This document shows, one piece after another, positions 7,422-14,627 of a stretch of 32,538 nucleotides of DNA. Origin of the DNA: a virus; IMG/VR virus record IMGVR_UViG_3300029922_000213, positions 1-32,538 of that record, one strand, 5' to 3'. Below the pieces are notes generated by a model. That model saw nothing but the letters and a program-made list of their open reading frames with translations. It did not search any database and was not told where the DNA came from. The position numbers and the translations under genes are program-made. Numbering within the stretch: the first letter of the stretch is position 1; the number at the start of each line of letters is the position of its first letter.

Positions 7422-8046
7422 AGACCACCTTCCTGCGGATATAGGCTTTGTCGGCGTGCGCGCCACAATACGGCCGCCCGTGGCGCTCGACAGGACACCC
7501 GCACAACGTGAAGCGCCGGGTGCCCGGGATGTCGCTCGGCCACTGACATACCGCCGTGCTCACGTTCACCGGCTTTGGCTTGGGCGCAGACCAGACATAC
7601 CCGAGAGTAGGTTTTTCGTCCGATGACGGTTCGGTATGGTTCCTGACAGTAGCAACCGATACCGCCGCCTCGACAGGCTCCGTGAGAGAAACCAGCGGCG
7701 GCAGCGTCACGGCCGGGGCGACCTCGACGGGTGCCGGCTGCGCTTCCTTCTGCGCCAACCGCTGCGCCCGTCTCTCGGCCCCGCCTGGCTTCTTGCGGTG
7801 TGATGGCTTTATTCCCTTCTGCGCCATGTCCCACCGATACAGCTTCCCGACGACCGCGTTGTAGCTGACGCCGATCTCCTGGGCTATCTCAGCCCGGTTA
7901 CTCCCGGCGCTCTTCATCTCCAAAGCCCGCTGCATCATCCATGGCGTCCACGCTTCGCCGCGCCAGTTCGGCCTCGATTTCAGACTTCCGGCAGACCAAG
8001 CCTCGCCCGTAGCGCCTGCGCTATCCTCTTGAACACTGGGTTCCAT
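7411..8046 (-). CDS. gcrA: GcrA-family cell-cycle regulator homologue
   Basis: 211 residues from ATG 8046, preceded by AGGAGG; the start lies inside the 3' end of the glycosyltransferase gene (67-base overlap). The N-terminal domain (about 33-75), WTPWMMQRALEMKSAGSNRA then AEIAQEIGVSYNAVVGKLYR, matches the GcrA helix-turn-helix (W-T-x-x-x-x-x-L ... Q-I-A-x-x-L-G-V-x-x-N-A-V-x-G-K-x-x-R). The C-terminal CQWP ... LCGCP ... GRPYCGAHADKAY block (about 167-202) matches the GcrA C-terminal domain that contacts sigma-70. The linker is Ala/Pro/Val rich. In Caulobacter, GcrA recruits RNA polymerase to promoters with methylated GANTC sites. A phage copy could redirect host or phage transcription; that is inference. 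Confidence 0.85.
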   Translation of the reverse strand: MEPSVQEDSAGATGEAWSAGSLKSRPNWRGEAWTPWMMQRALEMKSAGSNRAEIAQEIGVSYNAVVGKLYRWDMAQKGIKPSHRKKPGGAERRAQRLAQKEAQPAPVEVAPAVTLPPLVSLTEPVEAAVSVATVRNHTEPSSDEKPTLGYVWSAPKPKPVNVSTAVCQWPSDIPGTRRFTLCGCPVERHGRPYCGAHADKAYIRRKVVYAD

Positions 8047-9425
8047 TCGAAGTCCGCCTCCTGCCTGAAGATACGATGATTCGGATACCAGAGCGCCGGC
8101 CCCTCTTTGCGACCGATCCGCCAGTCGCCACCGCGGCGCGAGTAGGCGACCCACGTTTCCTTTCCCATCGCACCGCACAGGTGCCCAAGGAACGACTCGA
8201 TCGTGATGACGAGGTCCAGTTCCTTGATGATGTTCACCGTATCCGTCGCATCCTTGATGTATGGCGACAGGTCCCGGATCAGCGCTGCACAGCCCGACAG
8301 GTGCAAGTCCTGCGCCCTGGGGCCGATCTGGAGGGAGTAAAGCTGCACGCCGGGCACATCGTAGAGGTCGAGGAACTGCGTGACAGGGATCGAGCGCCAC
8401 CGGTCGATCCCGTTCCCAGGCGACCCGCCAAACGCGATCCCGATGTGGATTTTGGCATCCGTCGCCTTCCATCCGGTCGGCATGGTGGTCGGGAAATCCG
8501 GCATCCGCCACGCTTGGTGATGACTGGCGATTTGCTCCGTCGTCAGGCCAAGCACCGTCGGCAGGCCCATCACCGGGCACCAAGCGTCGGACAGCGGCAG
8601 CATCGTCGTGGCAGGTATCACGCTCACGCTCGGCCAGTCCCGAAACGCCGTGGTCAGCATCCGGTGCAGCTCCGCATGCACCTGGAACAGCACCCGCTTG
8701 GCGAACTGCGTGGTGCGCGGCACGAACCGCGCCATCGACAGCGTGTCGCCTATGCCGTGCTCGCTGGCAATGAACAGGGTGTCCAGATGCCCGCCGGTCC
8801 ACCGCGGATAAGGGTAATTCTGGAAGCTTTTCAGCCCCTTCTCCATCGCAAACCGCGCCTCGAAGTGCCGCAGTCCGGTCGCATAGTTTCCGTCCCACAG
8901 GTAGCACAACGCGAGCGCCAGCTCCGCCTCCGGGGACGTTGGGTTCAGGCTCCAGCCGCGCAGCGCGTAATCGATAGACATCGAGGTCTGGTCGATGATG
9001 GACAGAACCTGGCTCTGGTTGGTGTAGAGAAACCATTCCTGGTCCTCGCCGATTGCCTCGGCGTTCTCGTCAAAGAAGTCCCTGGCCTGATAGCCAGCGT
9101 CGACCGCCTCATAGATCGCGCCGTCGTTCTTCAGTTGGTGCGCGATGTTCACCATCGCGGTGTATTGCAGCTTGGGCGAGTTGTCCCCGTGCTGATGGTT
9201 CGGCCCGTAGGGAATCGACAATACCCGGCGGAACGCCGCGATCGACGCTGGCAGCTTCCCCAGCTTGGACAGGCAGATGCCCATGGCAGCCCATGCCACG
9301 GCGTTGGTCGGGTCGATCGTCACCGATGAGCACAGCAGCCGATAGGCCAACTCCGGGTCCTGCTCGGACACCTTCACCGCGTCGTTGTGGAACTGGACGC
9401 TCGATCCCCTCGCCTGGACGTTCAT
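7980..9425 (-). CDS. TPR-glycosyltransferase (GT9/GT41-like)
   Basis: 481 residues from ATG 9425, which overlaps the upstream stop as TAATG. The N-terminal half carries TPR-like helices (AYRLLCSSVTIDPTNAVAWA; GICLSKLGKLPASIAAFRRV; SPEAELALALCYLWDGNYAT). The C-terminal half follows the TPR-associated GT-B domain: TLFIASEHGIGDTLSMARFV, KIHIGIAFGGSPGNGIDRWR, SIPVTQFLDLYDVPGVQLYS, LDLVITIESFLGHLCGAMGK and ALWYPNHRIFRQ. The usual D-T-x-x-x-H-L-A-G-A becomes E-S-F-L-G-H-L-C-G-A. It probably glycosylates a protein or surface glycan. Bases 8433-8480 are repeated exactly at 23424-23471. Confidence 0.8.
   Translation of the reverse strand: MNVQARGSSVQFHNDAVKVSEQDPELAYRLLCSSVTIDPTNAVAWAAMGICLSKLGKLPASIAAFRRVLSIPYGPNHQHGDNSPKLQYTAMVNIAHQLKNDGAIYEAVDAGYQARDFFDENAEAIGEDQEWFLYTNQSQVLSIIDQTSMSIDYALRGWSLNPTSPEAELALALCYLWDGNYATGLRHFEARFAMEKGLKSFQNYPYPRWTGGHLDTLFIASEHGIGDTLSMARFVPRTTQFAKRVLFQVHAELHRMLTTAFRDWPSVSVIPATTMLPLSDAWCPVMGLPTVLGLTTEQIASHHQAWRMPDFPTTMPTGWKATDAKIHIGIAFGGSPGNGIDRWRSIPVTQFLDLYDVPGVQLYSLQIGPRAQDLHLSGCAALIRDLSPYIKDATDTVNIIKELDLVITIESFLGHLCGAMGKETWVAYSRRGGDWRIGRKEGPALWYPNHRIFRQEADFEWNPVFKRIAQALRARLGLPEV
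8433..8480. repeat. 48-bp direct repeat, copy 1
   Basis: Identical to 23424-23471 in the same strand orientation. Here it encodes, on the minus strand, the P-T-G-W-K-A-T-D-A-K-I-H-I-G-I-A part of the glycosyltransferase GT-B domain, which fits that family, so this is probably the source copy. It is followed by CATGGTGGTCGGGAAA; the other copy lacks the 12 bases between two GGTCGG words and rejoins at GGGAAA. Confidence 0.95.
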
Positions 9426-9622
9426 TACTTCACAAGCCCCTTTCTGATCTTGTCCGCTCGGCAGATGGTGATCGACCAACGCGACCCCGTTCCGGCTTGC
9501 GCCGACATGCGGTGAACATATTCGGGGGTCCCGTTCCCGTTGTGCAGGGATACCGGGTGACCCGCGGCGCAGTGCGGACACGCGTCAGCAATCGTGGCCG
9601 GCGGGACGCCGTCGTCGGCCAT
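9425..9622 (-). CDS. Small Cys-pair protein
   Basis: 65 residues from ATG 9622. A CPHCAAGHPVSLHNG segment near residue 15 gives a Cys pair plus two His residues, a possible zinc site. It is followed by SRWSITICRADKIRKG. The stop overlaps the TPR-glycosyltransferase start. No family recognised. Confidence 0.6.
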   Translation of the reverse strand: MADDGVPPATIADACPHCAAGHPVSLHNGNGTPEYVHRMSAQAGTGSRWSITICRADKIRKGLVK

Positions 9623-9623
9623 G

Positions 9624-9779
9624 TTATGCGGCCGGCTTAGGCGGCGATGGCGCTGGCGTCGGCGCTGGCGCCGGGTTGATCTGCGCTTTCAGCGCCTCGA
9701 TCTGCGCCGTGAAGTGCTGATACATCGCCTCAAGAGGATTTTCCCGGCCATGCCACGGACGCCATGATTCGTCAGCCAT
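9624..9779 (-). CDS. Small protein with Pro/Ala tail
   Basis: 51 residues from ATG 9779, behind AAAAAGGAA. The N-terminal part (SWRPWHGRENPLEAMYQHFT) leads into a helix AQIEALKAQI and a proline-alanine tail (PAPAPTPAPSPPKPAA). It ends one base before the next gene starts. Unknown function; the amphipathic helix and Pro tail suggest a structural or oligomerising accessory. Confidence 0.55.
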   Translation of the reverse strand: MADESWRPWHGRENPLEAMYQHFTAQIEALKAQINPAPAPTPAPSPPKPAA

Positions 9780-9804
9780 CGTGTGTTCCTTTTTCTGGGG
9801 TTTT

Positions 9805-10689
9805 TTAAGCGGCGTCGAACAGATCCACGGCGCCGGATTCCGCGTTTGCCAAGTTCTTTCGCGCAATGGCAAAATAGCCGCCCTTTAGTTCCACGCCGAT
9901 GAACTTGCGACGCAGCTTGACCGCGCCAAAACCTTCGCTTCCGATCCCGGTGAACGGGGAAAGCACTGTATCGCCCCGGTTGCTCCAAAGCAGGATGGCA
10001 CGCTCGATCAAACCAAGCTGGAGCGGGCAGACGTGCCGTTCATCCGAATGCTCACGTGCCTGCTGGACGTTGAGCGTATCGGTCTGGCGGATATCCATCC
10101 AGACAGGCGATGCCCATTGCTGCCATTGCTCGACAGGGAACGTGTCGCGATCCTGCCCAACAGGCTCCACGTTCTCGCCTGGCGCACGGAACACAAGGAC
10201 GTAGTCGGCCATGCCTTGGCGCGAGCGGGTGCTGTCCTTCTGTAATTGCTTATAGAGCAATCCCAACGCCTTTGTCCGCGTCATCTCGACCACTGGGTCT
10301 TTCCACACGGTAACACGGCTGTGGAGTATCCATCCTGCCGCCTCGTGAGCGCGGATCAGATCGCCGCTGAAATCCTTGATACCGATTACGCCATCCTTCC
10401 ATTTAGTCAACGGGAGGTCGGAACAATGGACGGCGGCGAGGCGCCCGGGCTTCATGACACGCGTAAGCTGTTCGAGCATGAAGCCGTAATGCCGGAAAAA
10501 TTCGGCATCGTTGGCGCTGTTGCCCATGTCGCTCTCGCTGTCCGAGTAGACGAACAGATTTGAGAATGGAGGGGAGTAGACGCTGAATCCGGCCGATCGA
10601 TCCGGCAACTGGCGCAAAACGTCCACGCAGTCGCCGTTATACAAGCTCCAGTCCTGACCGTGCGCATCATTCAAGCAGCGGATAACCAT
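9805..10689 (-). CDS. DNA methyltransferase (N4-cytosine/N6-adenine, beta-type order)
   Basis: 294 residues. Motif IV SPPF at 39-42 comes before motif I, SPFTGIGSEG at 244-253, followed by the acidic FIGVELKGGYF segment, so the catalytic motif precedes the SAM-binding motif as in beta-class enzymes. Ser-Pro-Pro in motif IV is typical of N4-cytosine methyltransferases, though N6-adenine activity cannot be excluded. It overlaps the helicase stop by 19 bases and has GGGAG upstream of the ATG. No restriction gene is adjacent. The next two upstream genes are a helicase and a nuclease, so protection of phage DNA from restriction or marking for repair is likely. Confidence 0.87.
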   Translation of the reverse strand: MVIRCLNDAHGQDWSLYNGDCVDVLRQLPDRSAGFSVYSPPFSNLFVYSDSESDMGNSANDAEFFRHYGFMLEQLTRVMKPGRLAAVHCSDLPLTKWKDGVIGIKDFSGDLIRAHEAAGWILHSRVTVWKDPVVEMTRTKALGLLYKQLQKDSTRSRQGMADYVLVFRAPGENVEPVGQDRDTFPVEQWQQWASPVWMDIRQTDTLNVQQAREHSDERHVCPLQLGLIERAILLWSNRGDTVLSPFTGIGSEGFGAVKLRRKFIGVELKGGYFAIARKNLANAESGAVDLFDAA

Positions 10690-12038
10690 GCCGGCAATCT
10701 CCCATCGTGCTGCGGATCATAGGCAACCTTGATATTCGATGACTGGCCCATCGCCCGACGTGCGGCAGAACGCATCGAGCGCTTCATATGCTCGTGGCCA
10801 TCGGCCTTGCGATCGATCGCGCGGCCGATCTGATCCTCGCCCTCGGCAACGATGATGTGGACGTGGACAGGGCGTGTTTGCCCGAACCGCCAGCATCGGC
10901 GAACGCATTGATACCACATCTCGTAAGAGAACGATCGGCCGACGAATACCTGTCGCGCACAGTGCTGATAGTTTAGTCCTTGGCCGGCAATCTTGCCTTT
11001 GGTCACAAGAGGGCGCCCCGATGTGAGAAACGCCAAAAGCCCTTCCTCCTTGCGCTCAGGTGTCATCGATCCACGAACATCGATGGCATCCGGCAACCGG
11101 CTCAGGACGGCGTCAGCCTCATGGTCGGTATCTACCCAGATCAACCACGGTTCATTTTGTTCGGTCCCGATAAGCCGCGCAACTTCGTCGGCGCGCACAT
11201 CAGATGTCTGCCGCTTGAGCTTAAACATCTCAGTCGCAGAGACGTTGAAACCAAACAAACCGTCGTCGGGTGTGATCTCAGCCGTTACCTTGTGCTTATG
11301 GATGGACATCGGCGGCAGGACGAACCTCGATCCGTCAAACCCAAGATCGTCCGGCGATGATGCCATGACGGCCCACGATGCGACCCAATCCCAAAAATGG
11401 TTTTGAGCGTGACCCTTGAGCCGCCAGGTGCCGGTATCACTCGTGTCGTTGATAAACCACCTCATAAGCATATCGGCCTGTGGCATGATCCCGAGAAACT
11501 CGGAGTGCGTGCCAAGTTCCATGTGGTCATTAGGCGCGGGGGTGGCGGTGGCGCACAGACGGAACGGTGTGTCGGCAAACATGGAAGTCAGAGCGCGCGT
11601 TGTCGATCCCGCGAAGTTTTTCAAGATCGAGCTTTCATCCAGCACGACACATCCAAACGCGGACGGATCAAGCTTATCAATCCGGTCATAATTACAGATA
11701 TTGATGCACATACGCACATCAGACATCTCGCGGATGACGTGGCAATCGTAACCGAAACGATGACCCTCTGCTTCGATCTGACGTGCGACCGCAAGAGGTG
11801 TCAGTATCAGCGATGGTGATCCGGTGAATGCCCTAGCTTGATCGGCAAACTCAAGCTCGCAGATGGTCTTGCCCAGACCTGTATCAAGAAACAGCGCCGA
11901 TCGCCCCTGCCGCAGGCAAAACTCTGTCGCCGCGGACTGATAATCGAACATGTGGCCAGGCATAGGGCGGGGATCGATGCCAACAGGATCGGCCCGAGGC
12001 GCTTTCGCTGACAGAAAGGCCAGATATTCCGGGGTCAC
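10671..12038 (-). CDS. SNF2-like superfamily 2 helicase
   Basis: 455 residues from GTG 12038, overlapping the nuclease stop as GTGA with GGGAGG upstream. Motifs: Q-like FDYQSAATEF (31-40), Walker A DTGLGKT (52-58), DEXX-type LDESS (133-137), CATATPAPND (162-171, motif III), and motif VI QCVRRCWRFGQTRPV (377-391) with the Arg finger. This is the reduced SF2/SNF2 ATPase common in phages. It is followed by the methyltransferase and preceded by a VRR-NUC nuclease. Translocase or strand remodelling during replication or recombination is likely. Confidence 0.88.
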   Translation of the reverse strand: MTPEYLAFLSAKAPRADPVGIDPRPMPGHMFDYQSAATEFCLRQGRSALFLDTGLGKTICELEFADQARAFTGSPSLILTPLAVARQIEAEGHRFGYDCHVIREMSDVRMCINICNYDRIDKLDPSAFGCVVLDESSILKNFAGSTTRALTSMFADTPFRLCATATPAPNDHMELGTHSEFLGIMPQADMLMRWFINDTSDTGTWRLKGHAQNHFWDWVASWAVMASSPDDLGFDGSRFVLPPMSIHKHKVTAEITPDDGLFGFNVSATEMFKLKRQTSDVRADEVARLIGTEQNEPWLIWVDTDHEADAVLSRLPDAIDVRGSMTPERKEEGLLAFLTSGRPLVTKGKIAGQGLNYQHCARQVFVGRSFSYEMWYQCVRRCWRFGQTRPVHVHIIVAEGEDQIGRAIDRKADGHEHMKRSMRSAARRAMGQSSNIKVAYDPQHDGRLPAWLSAA

Positions 12039-12598
12039 GTCAAACCTCCCAAAACGATGTTCTCGAACTCCCGCTCGGCCATAAGCGCCTCTTTCTGCCG
12101 CTGCGCTCCGCGTTTCTGCTCCCGCCAACCCACATCCTTGGGCGCGACAGGCGAAACCTTCCCCTCCGCCTCCAGATCGGCCGCCAAATGGCGCTGGTGA
12201 AGCTCCCGGACGATGTTTTTGGCGTTCCCGTGCAGCTTAAACCCCGAGTCAACCGCCCAATCATGCACTTGCGGGATCGTCCAGGCACATCCGGCCGGTA
12301 TTTTCCGCTCTTCCAGCAGCCGAATCGTCACTTCCTGGCCCGCAGACGGCTTGTTGTTCCCTACTTTTAGCTCCAATTGCCCAAAAATGCCCGTTTCACG
12401 CTGGTAAACATACCAATCCAGATGCGCCGGCTTGATCCCGCGCGCCTTGCGCAGCGTTTCGGCTCGCATCCTGGCCTCGTCGGTGGCGCCTTTCATGTAA
12501 ACGCCGGTCTCCACCGCCGTAAACCAGCAATCGCCCACCAAAACGCGCTCGAAATAGGCGTTCACGTAGTGCGAAAAGCGGTGCTCACGGTGGTTCAC
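12035..12598 (-). CDS. VRR-NUC-type nuclease
   Basis: 187 residues from GTG 12598 (GTGA overlap with the preceding stop, GGAG 6 bases upstream); a TTG four codons earlier is an alternative. The core reads AHLDWYVYQRETGIFGQLEL, then LKVGNNKPSAGQ: an Asp, then an E-x-K pair and a Gln, as in the PD-(D/E)XK VRR-NUC fold found in phage and FAN1-type nucleases. A basic C-terminus (WREQKRGAQRQKE) may bind DNA. Nuclease and helicase overlap by four bases, so they are made together and probably act together on branched or broken DNA. Confidence 0.78.
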   Translation of the reverse strand: MNHREHRFSHYVNAYFERVLVGDCWFTAVETGVYMKGATDEARMRAETLRKARGIKPAHLDWYVYQRETGIFGQLELKVGNNKPSAGQEVTIRLLEERKIPAGCAWTIPQVHDWAVDSGFKLHGNAKNIVRELHQRHLAADLEAEGKVSPVAPKDVGWREQKRGAQRQKEALMAEREFENIVLGGLT

Positions 12599-12879
12599 TC
12601 GTATCTCCAATTGCTACCAATGCAGACTTGCTTCCGCTCGGCCGCCCGGGCGACGTGTATCTCATGCATCTCGAGCCGCGTCGCCTTCCCGTAGTGGGCG
12701 ATGTCGAGCTGGTCGATGTAGGTCTCCCATTTCTCGTCCCCGTATGGCCTGATATCAGACCAGAACCGGCCACACGGGGTATTGTCAGTCTTTGGCCGCA
12801 CACACCGGCCCAGGACGAAGTCATGACCGGCTATCCTGACAGGCGGGATATCCTTCGCGGTTGGACCCCGAGCCGGCAC
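12595..12879 (-). CDS. Small hypothetical protein, Cys-containing
   Basis: 94 residues, probably from GTG 12879 because no ATG lies near. No clear ribosome-binding site is seen, so the start is uncertain. Beta-like IAGHDFVLGRCVRPKTDNTP with two Cys is followed by RPYGDEKWETYIDQLDIAHY and a basic helix RLEMHEIHVARAAERK. Its end overlaps the nuclease start (GTGA), placing it in the same transcript. Function unknown. Confidence 0.6.
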   Translation of the reverse strand: MPARGPTAKDIPPVRIAGHDFVLGRCVRPKTDNTPCGRFWSDIRPYGDEKWETYIDQLDIAHYGKATRLEMHEIHVARAAERKQVCIGSNWRYE

Positions 12880-12885
12880 AGCGCG

Positions 12886-13560
12886 TCAGTGAACGGCGGG
12901 CAGCGTCGTTACGGGCGCCACAACCACGGGCACCGCAGCCGCATTCGCCGGCGGCGTGGTCGGGATCGCCTGGAACAGAGCACACGCGGCAGCAACCGCG
13001 GTCGACGCAGCACCCGTCACCGCGACCGGCGCGCCCGCCAGGTTGGCCAGCACAAACACAGCCGGCAGCGCCGACCCGGCCGGCGACTGGCAGAACAGCG
13101 CACCTTGCGCGACGAACTTGTCCGCGGTCGTGTTGGTCTGCGCCGCCAACGCGCCCAACGTCAGCACCGCCTGCGCACCAGCCGTCACCTGCGCCGGGGT
13201 CGGCGTCGAGCTGCACCCCGATAGCGTCCCGCCGACCGCAGCGGCAAGAAGGACAGCCAGCGTCGTGAACTTGTGCGGGAAGCCACCCGACAGCGGCCCG
13301 CCCCGGTCCTTCGGCTGGAGGCTCCGCGGATAAGCTAGGACCGGCTCATCCAGGCTCGGATGGTGCTCCGTCACCTTGACCTTGATGCGGAACTCAGCCG
13401 GCAAGGCCGCGCCATCCGGCAGGTCCTCGTGGTCGAGATTCACCAGGAAGTCGGCCCTCGATTGCCGATCCCGCAGCATACGCGAAACCACGTCCATCGC
13501 GCCCTCCGGCGTCCGGCGTCCGCCACGCGTCAAGCCCATCAGCCAACTGACAATGCCCAT
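12886..13560 (-). CDS. Protein with an internal signal-peptide-like segment and lipobox
   Basis: 224 residues from ATG 13560 (GGAGG 7 bases upstream). Residues 1-95 are a soluble, charged domain (MDVVSRMLRDRQSRADFLVN; EFRIKVKVTEHHPSLDEP). Then comes FTTLAVLLAAAVGGTLSGCSS (about 98-118), a hydrophobic stretch ending in the lipobox L-S-G-C with Cys 116, followed by a secreted-looking Ala/Thr/Val-rich domain. No ATG, GTG or TTG precedes the lipobox in frame, so it is not an ordinary lipoprotein start. It may be a fusion of a cytoplasmic protein and a lipoprotein, a type II membrane protein, or the result of a frameshift. A lysis (spanin-like) role is possible but not shown. Confidence 0.6.
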   Translation of the reverse strand: MGIVSWLMGLTRGGRRTPEGAMDVVSRMLRDRQSRADFLVNLDHEDLPDGAALPAEFRIKVKVTEHHPSLDEPVLAYPRSLQPKDRGGPLSGGFPHKFTTLAVLLAAAVGGTLSGCSSTPTPAQVTAGAQAVLTLGALAAQTNTTADKFVAQGALFCQSPAGSALPAVFVLANLAGAPVAVTGAASTAVAAACALFQAIPTTPPANAAAVPVVVAPVTTLPAVH

Positions 13561-13595
13561 TTTCAAGCCTCCAAAAGAACGCCCACCACATCGGT

Positions 13596-13850
13596 TTAGC
13601 CGGAGCCGTAGCCGTCGCCGTAGCCGTAGCCGTCGCCGGAGCCGGAGCCGGAGCCGTAGCCGTCGCCGTAGCCGTAGCCGTCGCCGGAGCCGGAGCCGTA
13701 GCCGTAGCCGTCGCCGTAGCCGTAGCCGTCGCCGGAGCCGGAGCCGGAGCCGTAGCCGTAGCCGGAGCCGTAGCCGTCGCCGGAGCCGTCGCCGTCGCCT
13801 TCGCCGGAGCCGTAGCCGCAGCCCTGGTGGCGAACCTTAATTTTCAACAT
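13596..13850 (-). CDS. Gly-X dipeptide repeat protein
   Basis: 84 residues from ATG 13850. The first ten residues (MLKIKVRHQG) are normal; the remaining 73 are an almost perfect alternation of Gly with Tyr, Ser, Asp or Glu. A higher-order unit of about 16-18 residues (GSGSG-DGYGYGDGYG) occurs three times. The ORF overlaps the DUF6948-like gene by 14 bases, and I recall such Gly-X proteins adjoining DUF6948 in other phages. The repeat should be disordered and sticky. Structural, phase-separating or decoy roles are conceivable; none is proven. Confidence 0.65.
   Translation of the reverse strand: MLKIKVRHQGCGYGSGEGDGDGSGDGYGSGYGYGSGSGSGDGYGYGDGYGYGSGSGDGYGYGDGYGSGSGSGDGYGYGDGYGSG
13599..13826. 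repeat. Hexanucleotide microsatellite coding Gly-X
   Basis: About 228 bases of tandem 6-mers, CCGTAG, CCGTCG and CCGGAG on the plus strand (GGC plus TAC, GAC or TCC on the coding strand), arranged in larger repeated blocks of roughly 50 bases. It should expand and contract by slippage in whole codon pairs, keeping the frame. Confidence 0.9.
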
Positions 13851-14124
13851 ATGCGGCAAATGTCGCCTCCGCTTTCTCACTCAGAAGCAAATACTCAATC
13901 GCATTCGTCAAAACGACCTCAGTCGTTCGATTGAGCCTGCTCCCCTTGCCAACACCATTATCCGCGACAGACGAAAGAGACAGAGCCCCACCATCCCACT
14001 TCCACAAACGATAACCGTCTACCAAATGAGCATCCATACCGTCCGCCGATACCAACGTCCCGATATGAACGCCAGCCGAATACGTCCGAACGATCACTCG
14101 CTTACCAATCAGTGGATTATTCAT
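13837..14124 (-). CDS. DUF6948-like protein
   Basis: 95 residues from ATG 14124 with GGAGG 7 bases upstream. The pattern LIGKRVIVRTYSAGVHIGTL, YRLWKWDGG, LSLSSVADNGV and a C-terminal VVLTNAIEYLLLSEKA matches the DUF6948 family of small phage proteins as I recall it (I-G-K-x-V-I-V-R-T-x-x-A-G-V-x-x-G; R-L-W-x-W; A-I-E-I). The fold is probably a small SH3-like beta barrel. It overlaps the Gly-X repeat gene. The function of the family is unknown. Confidence 0.72.
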   Translation of the reverse strand: MNNPLIGKRVIVRTYSAGVHIGTLVSADGMDAHLVDGYRLWKWDGGALSLSSVADNGVGKGSRLNRTTEVVLTNAIEYLLLSEKAEATFAAYVEN

Positions 14125-14126
14125 TT

Positions 14127-14183
14127 TCAAACCTCCGACCAAATGCACAAAAGCACGACGCAGAAAAGAAACAGCCAGCCCAT
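14127..14183 (-). CDS. Possible 18-residue membrane peptide
   Basis: Reads MGWLFLFCVVLLCIWSEV. Its ATG overlaps the stop of the 29-residue ORF as TGATG, and it ends immediately before the DUF6948-like gene. It is strongly hydrophobic with two Cys. The coupling supports it, the size argues for caution. Confidence 0.3.
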   Translation of the reverse strand: MGWLFLFCVVLLCIWSEV

Positions 14184-14272
14184 CAAAACAGACCAACTAA
14201 CGAAGCGATCAGTGCCATTAGTATGACCGCCCCACTAGCAATCAGTATCGAGGCAACGATGATTACAAACAC
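14183..14272 (-). CDS. Possible 29-residue single-span membrane protein
   Basis: From GTG 14272 the sequence is almost wholly hydrophobic (VFVIIVASILIASGAVILMA, then LIASLVGLF), one transmembrane helix. The frame is open further upstream, so the start is uncertain. The stop overlaps the next mini-ORF. Tiny membrane proteins of this kind occur in phages as holin-like or exclusion factors; nothing specific can be said. Confidence 0.35.
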   Translation of the reverse strand: MFVIIVASILIASGAVILMALIASLVGLF

Positions 14273-14291
14273 GCCTCGATCGACGTTGGCC

Positions 14292-14627
14292 TTACAGACA
14301 TATTTTCCGCTCCGACATCGCGATTGCATCATCCCACGCTGCCATGAGGTCGCCATGCGTCGTCTCGTCCGCATCGTTCATGTGGATGATCCCGTGAAAC
14401 CCCCGCATCCGCGCCGCCGCGTCGAGGTGGTGCCGCGCCATCGCCATGTCGGCTTTATACAGATCAGCCTCGACGAGCGCCGTCACCAAAGCCCCCATCG
14501 AGCAATGGCGCACCGACGAAGCCCCGGCATGCATCGATCCCTTGACCCACAGGGGAGCCGGTATCAACGACCTGGCGTGCCGCAGCAACGCCGTCACCTC
14601 GGTCGAAACCCAGCCGTCTAACGGCAT
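14292..14627 (-). CDS. DUF6197-like protein
   Basis: 111 residues from ATG 14627 (GGGAG upstream, 10-base overlap with the previous gene). The layout VTALLRHARSLIPAPLWVKG, then RHCSMGALVTALVEADLY, IIHMNDADETTHGDL and a terminal WDDAIAMSE resembles DUF6197: an N-terminal helix with R-x-L-I, a C-x-x-G-A-L motif, N-D near a T-T-H motif and a final A-I helix. The family is found in phages and bacteria with unknown function. Confidence 0.65.
   Translation of the reverse strand: MPLDGWVSTEVTALLRHARSLIPAPLWVKGSMHAGASSVRHCSMGALVTALVEADLYKADMAMARHHLDAAARMRGFHGIIHMNDADETTHGDLMAAWDDAIAMSERKICL

Noticed and set aside
8047-9036. Minus-strand N-terminal extension of the GcrA frame
   Set aside because: It lies opposite the codon pattern of the TPR-glycosyltransferase, reads as Arg/Ala/Gly low-complexity protein, and the ribosome-binding site is at 8046.
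13599-13826. CRISPR-like array
   Set aside because: Units are six bases in tandem with no unique spacers.
13376-13840. Plus-strand Arg-Ser repeat protein
   Set aside because: It is the complement of the Gly-X microsatellite; Gly/Tyr/Ser/Asp codons give Arg/Ser on the other strand. The minus frame has the start, ends cleanly and overlaps its partner gene.
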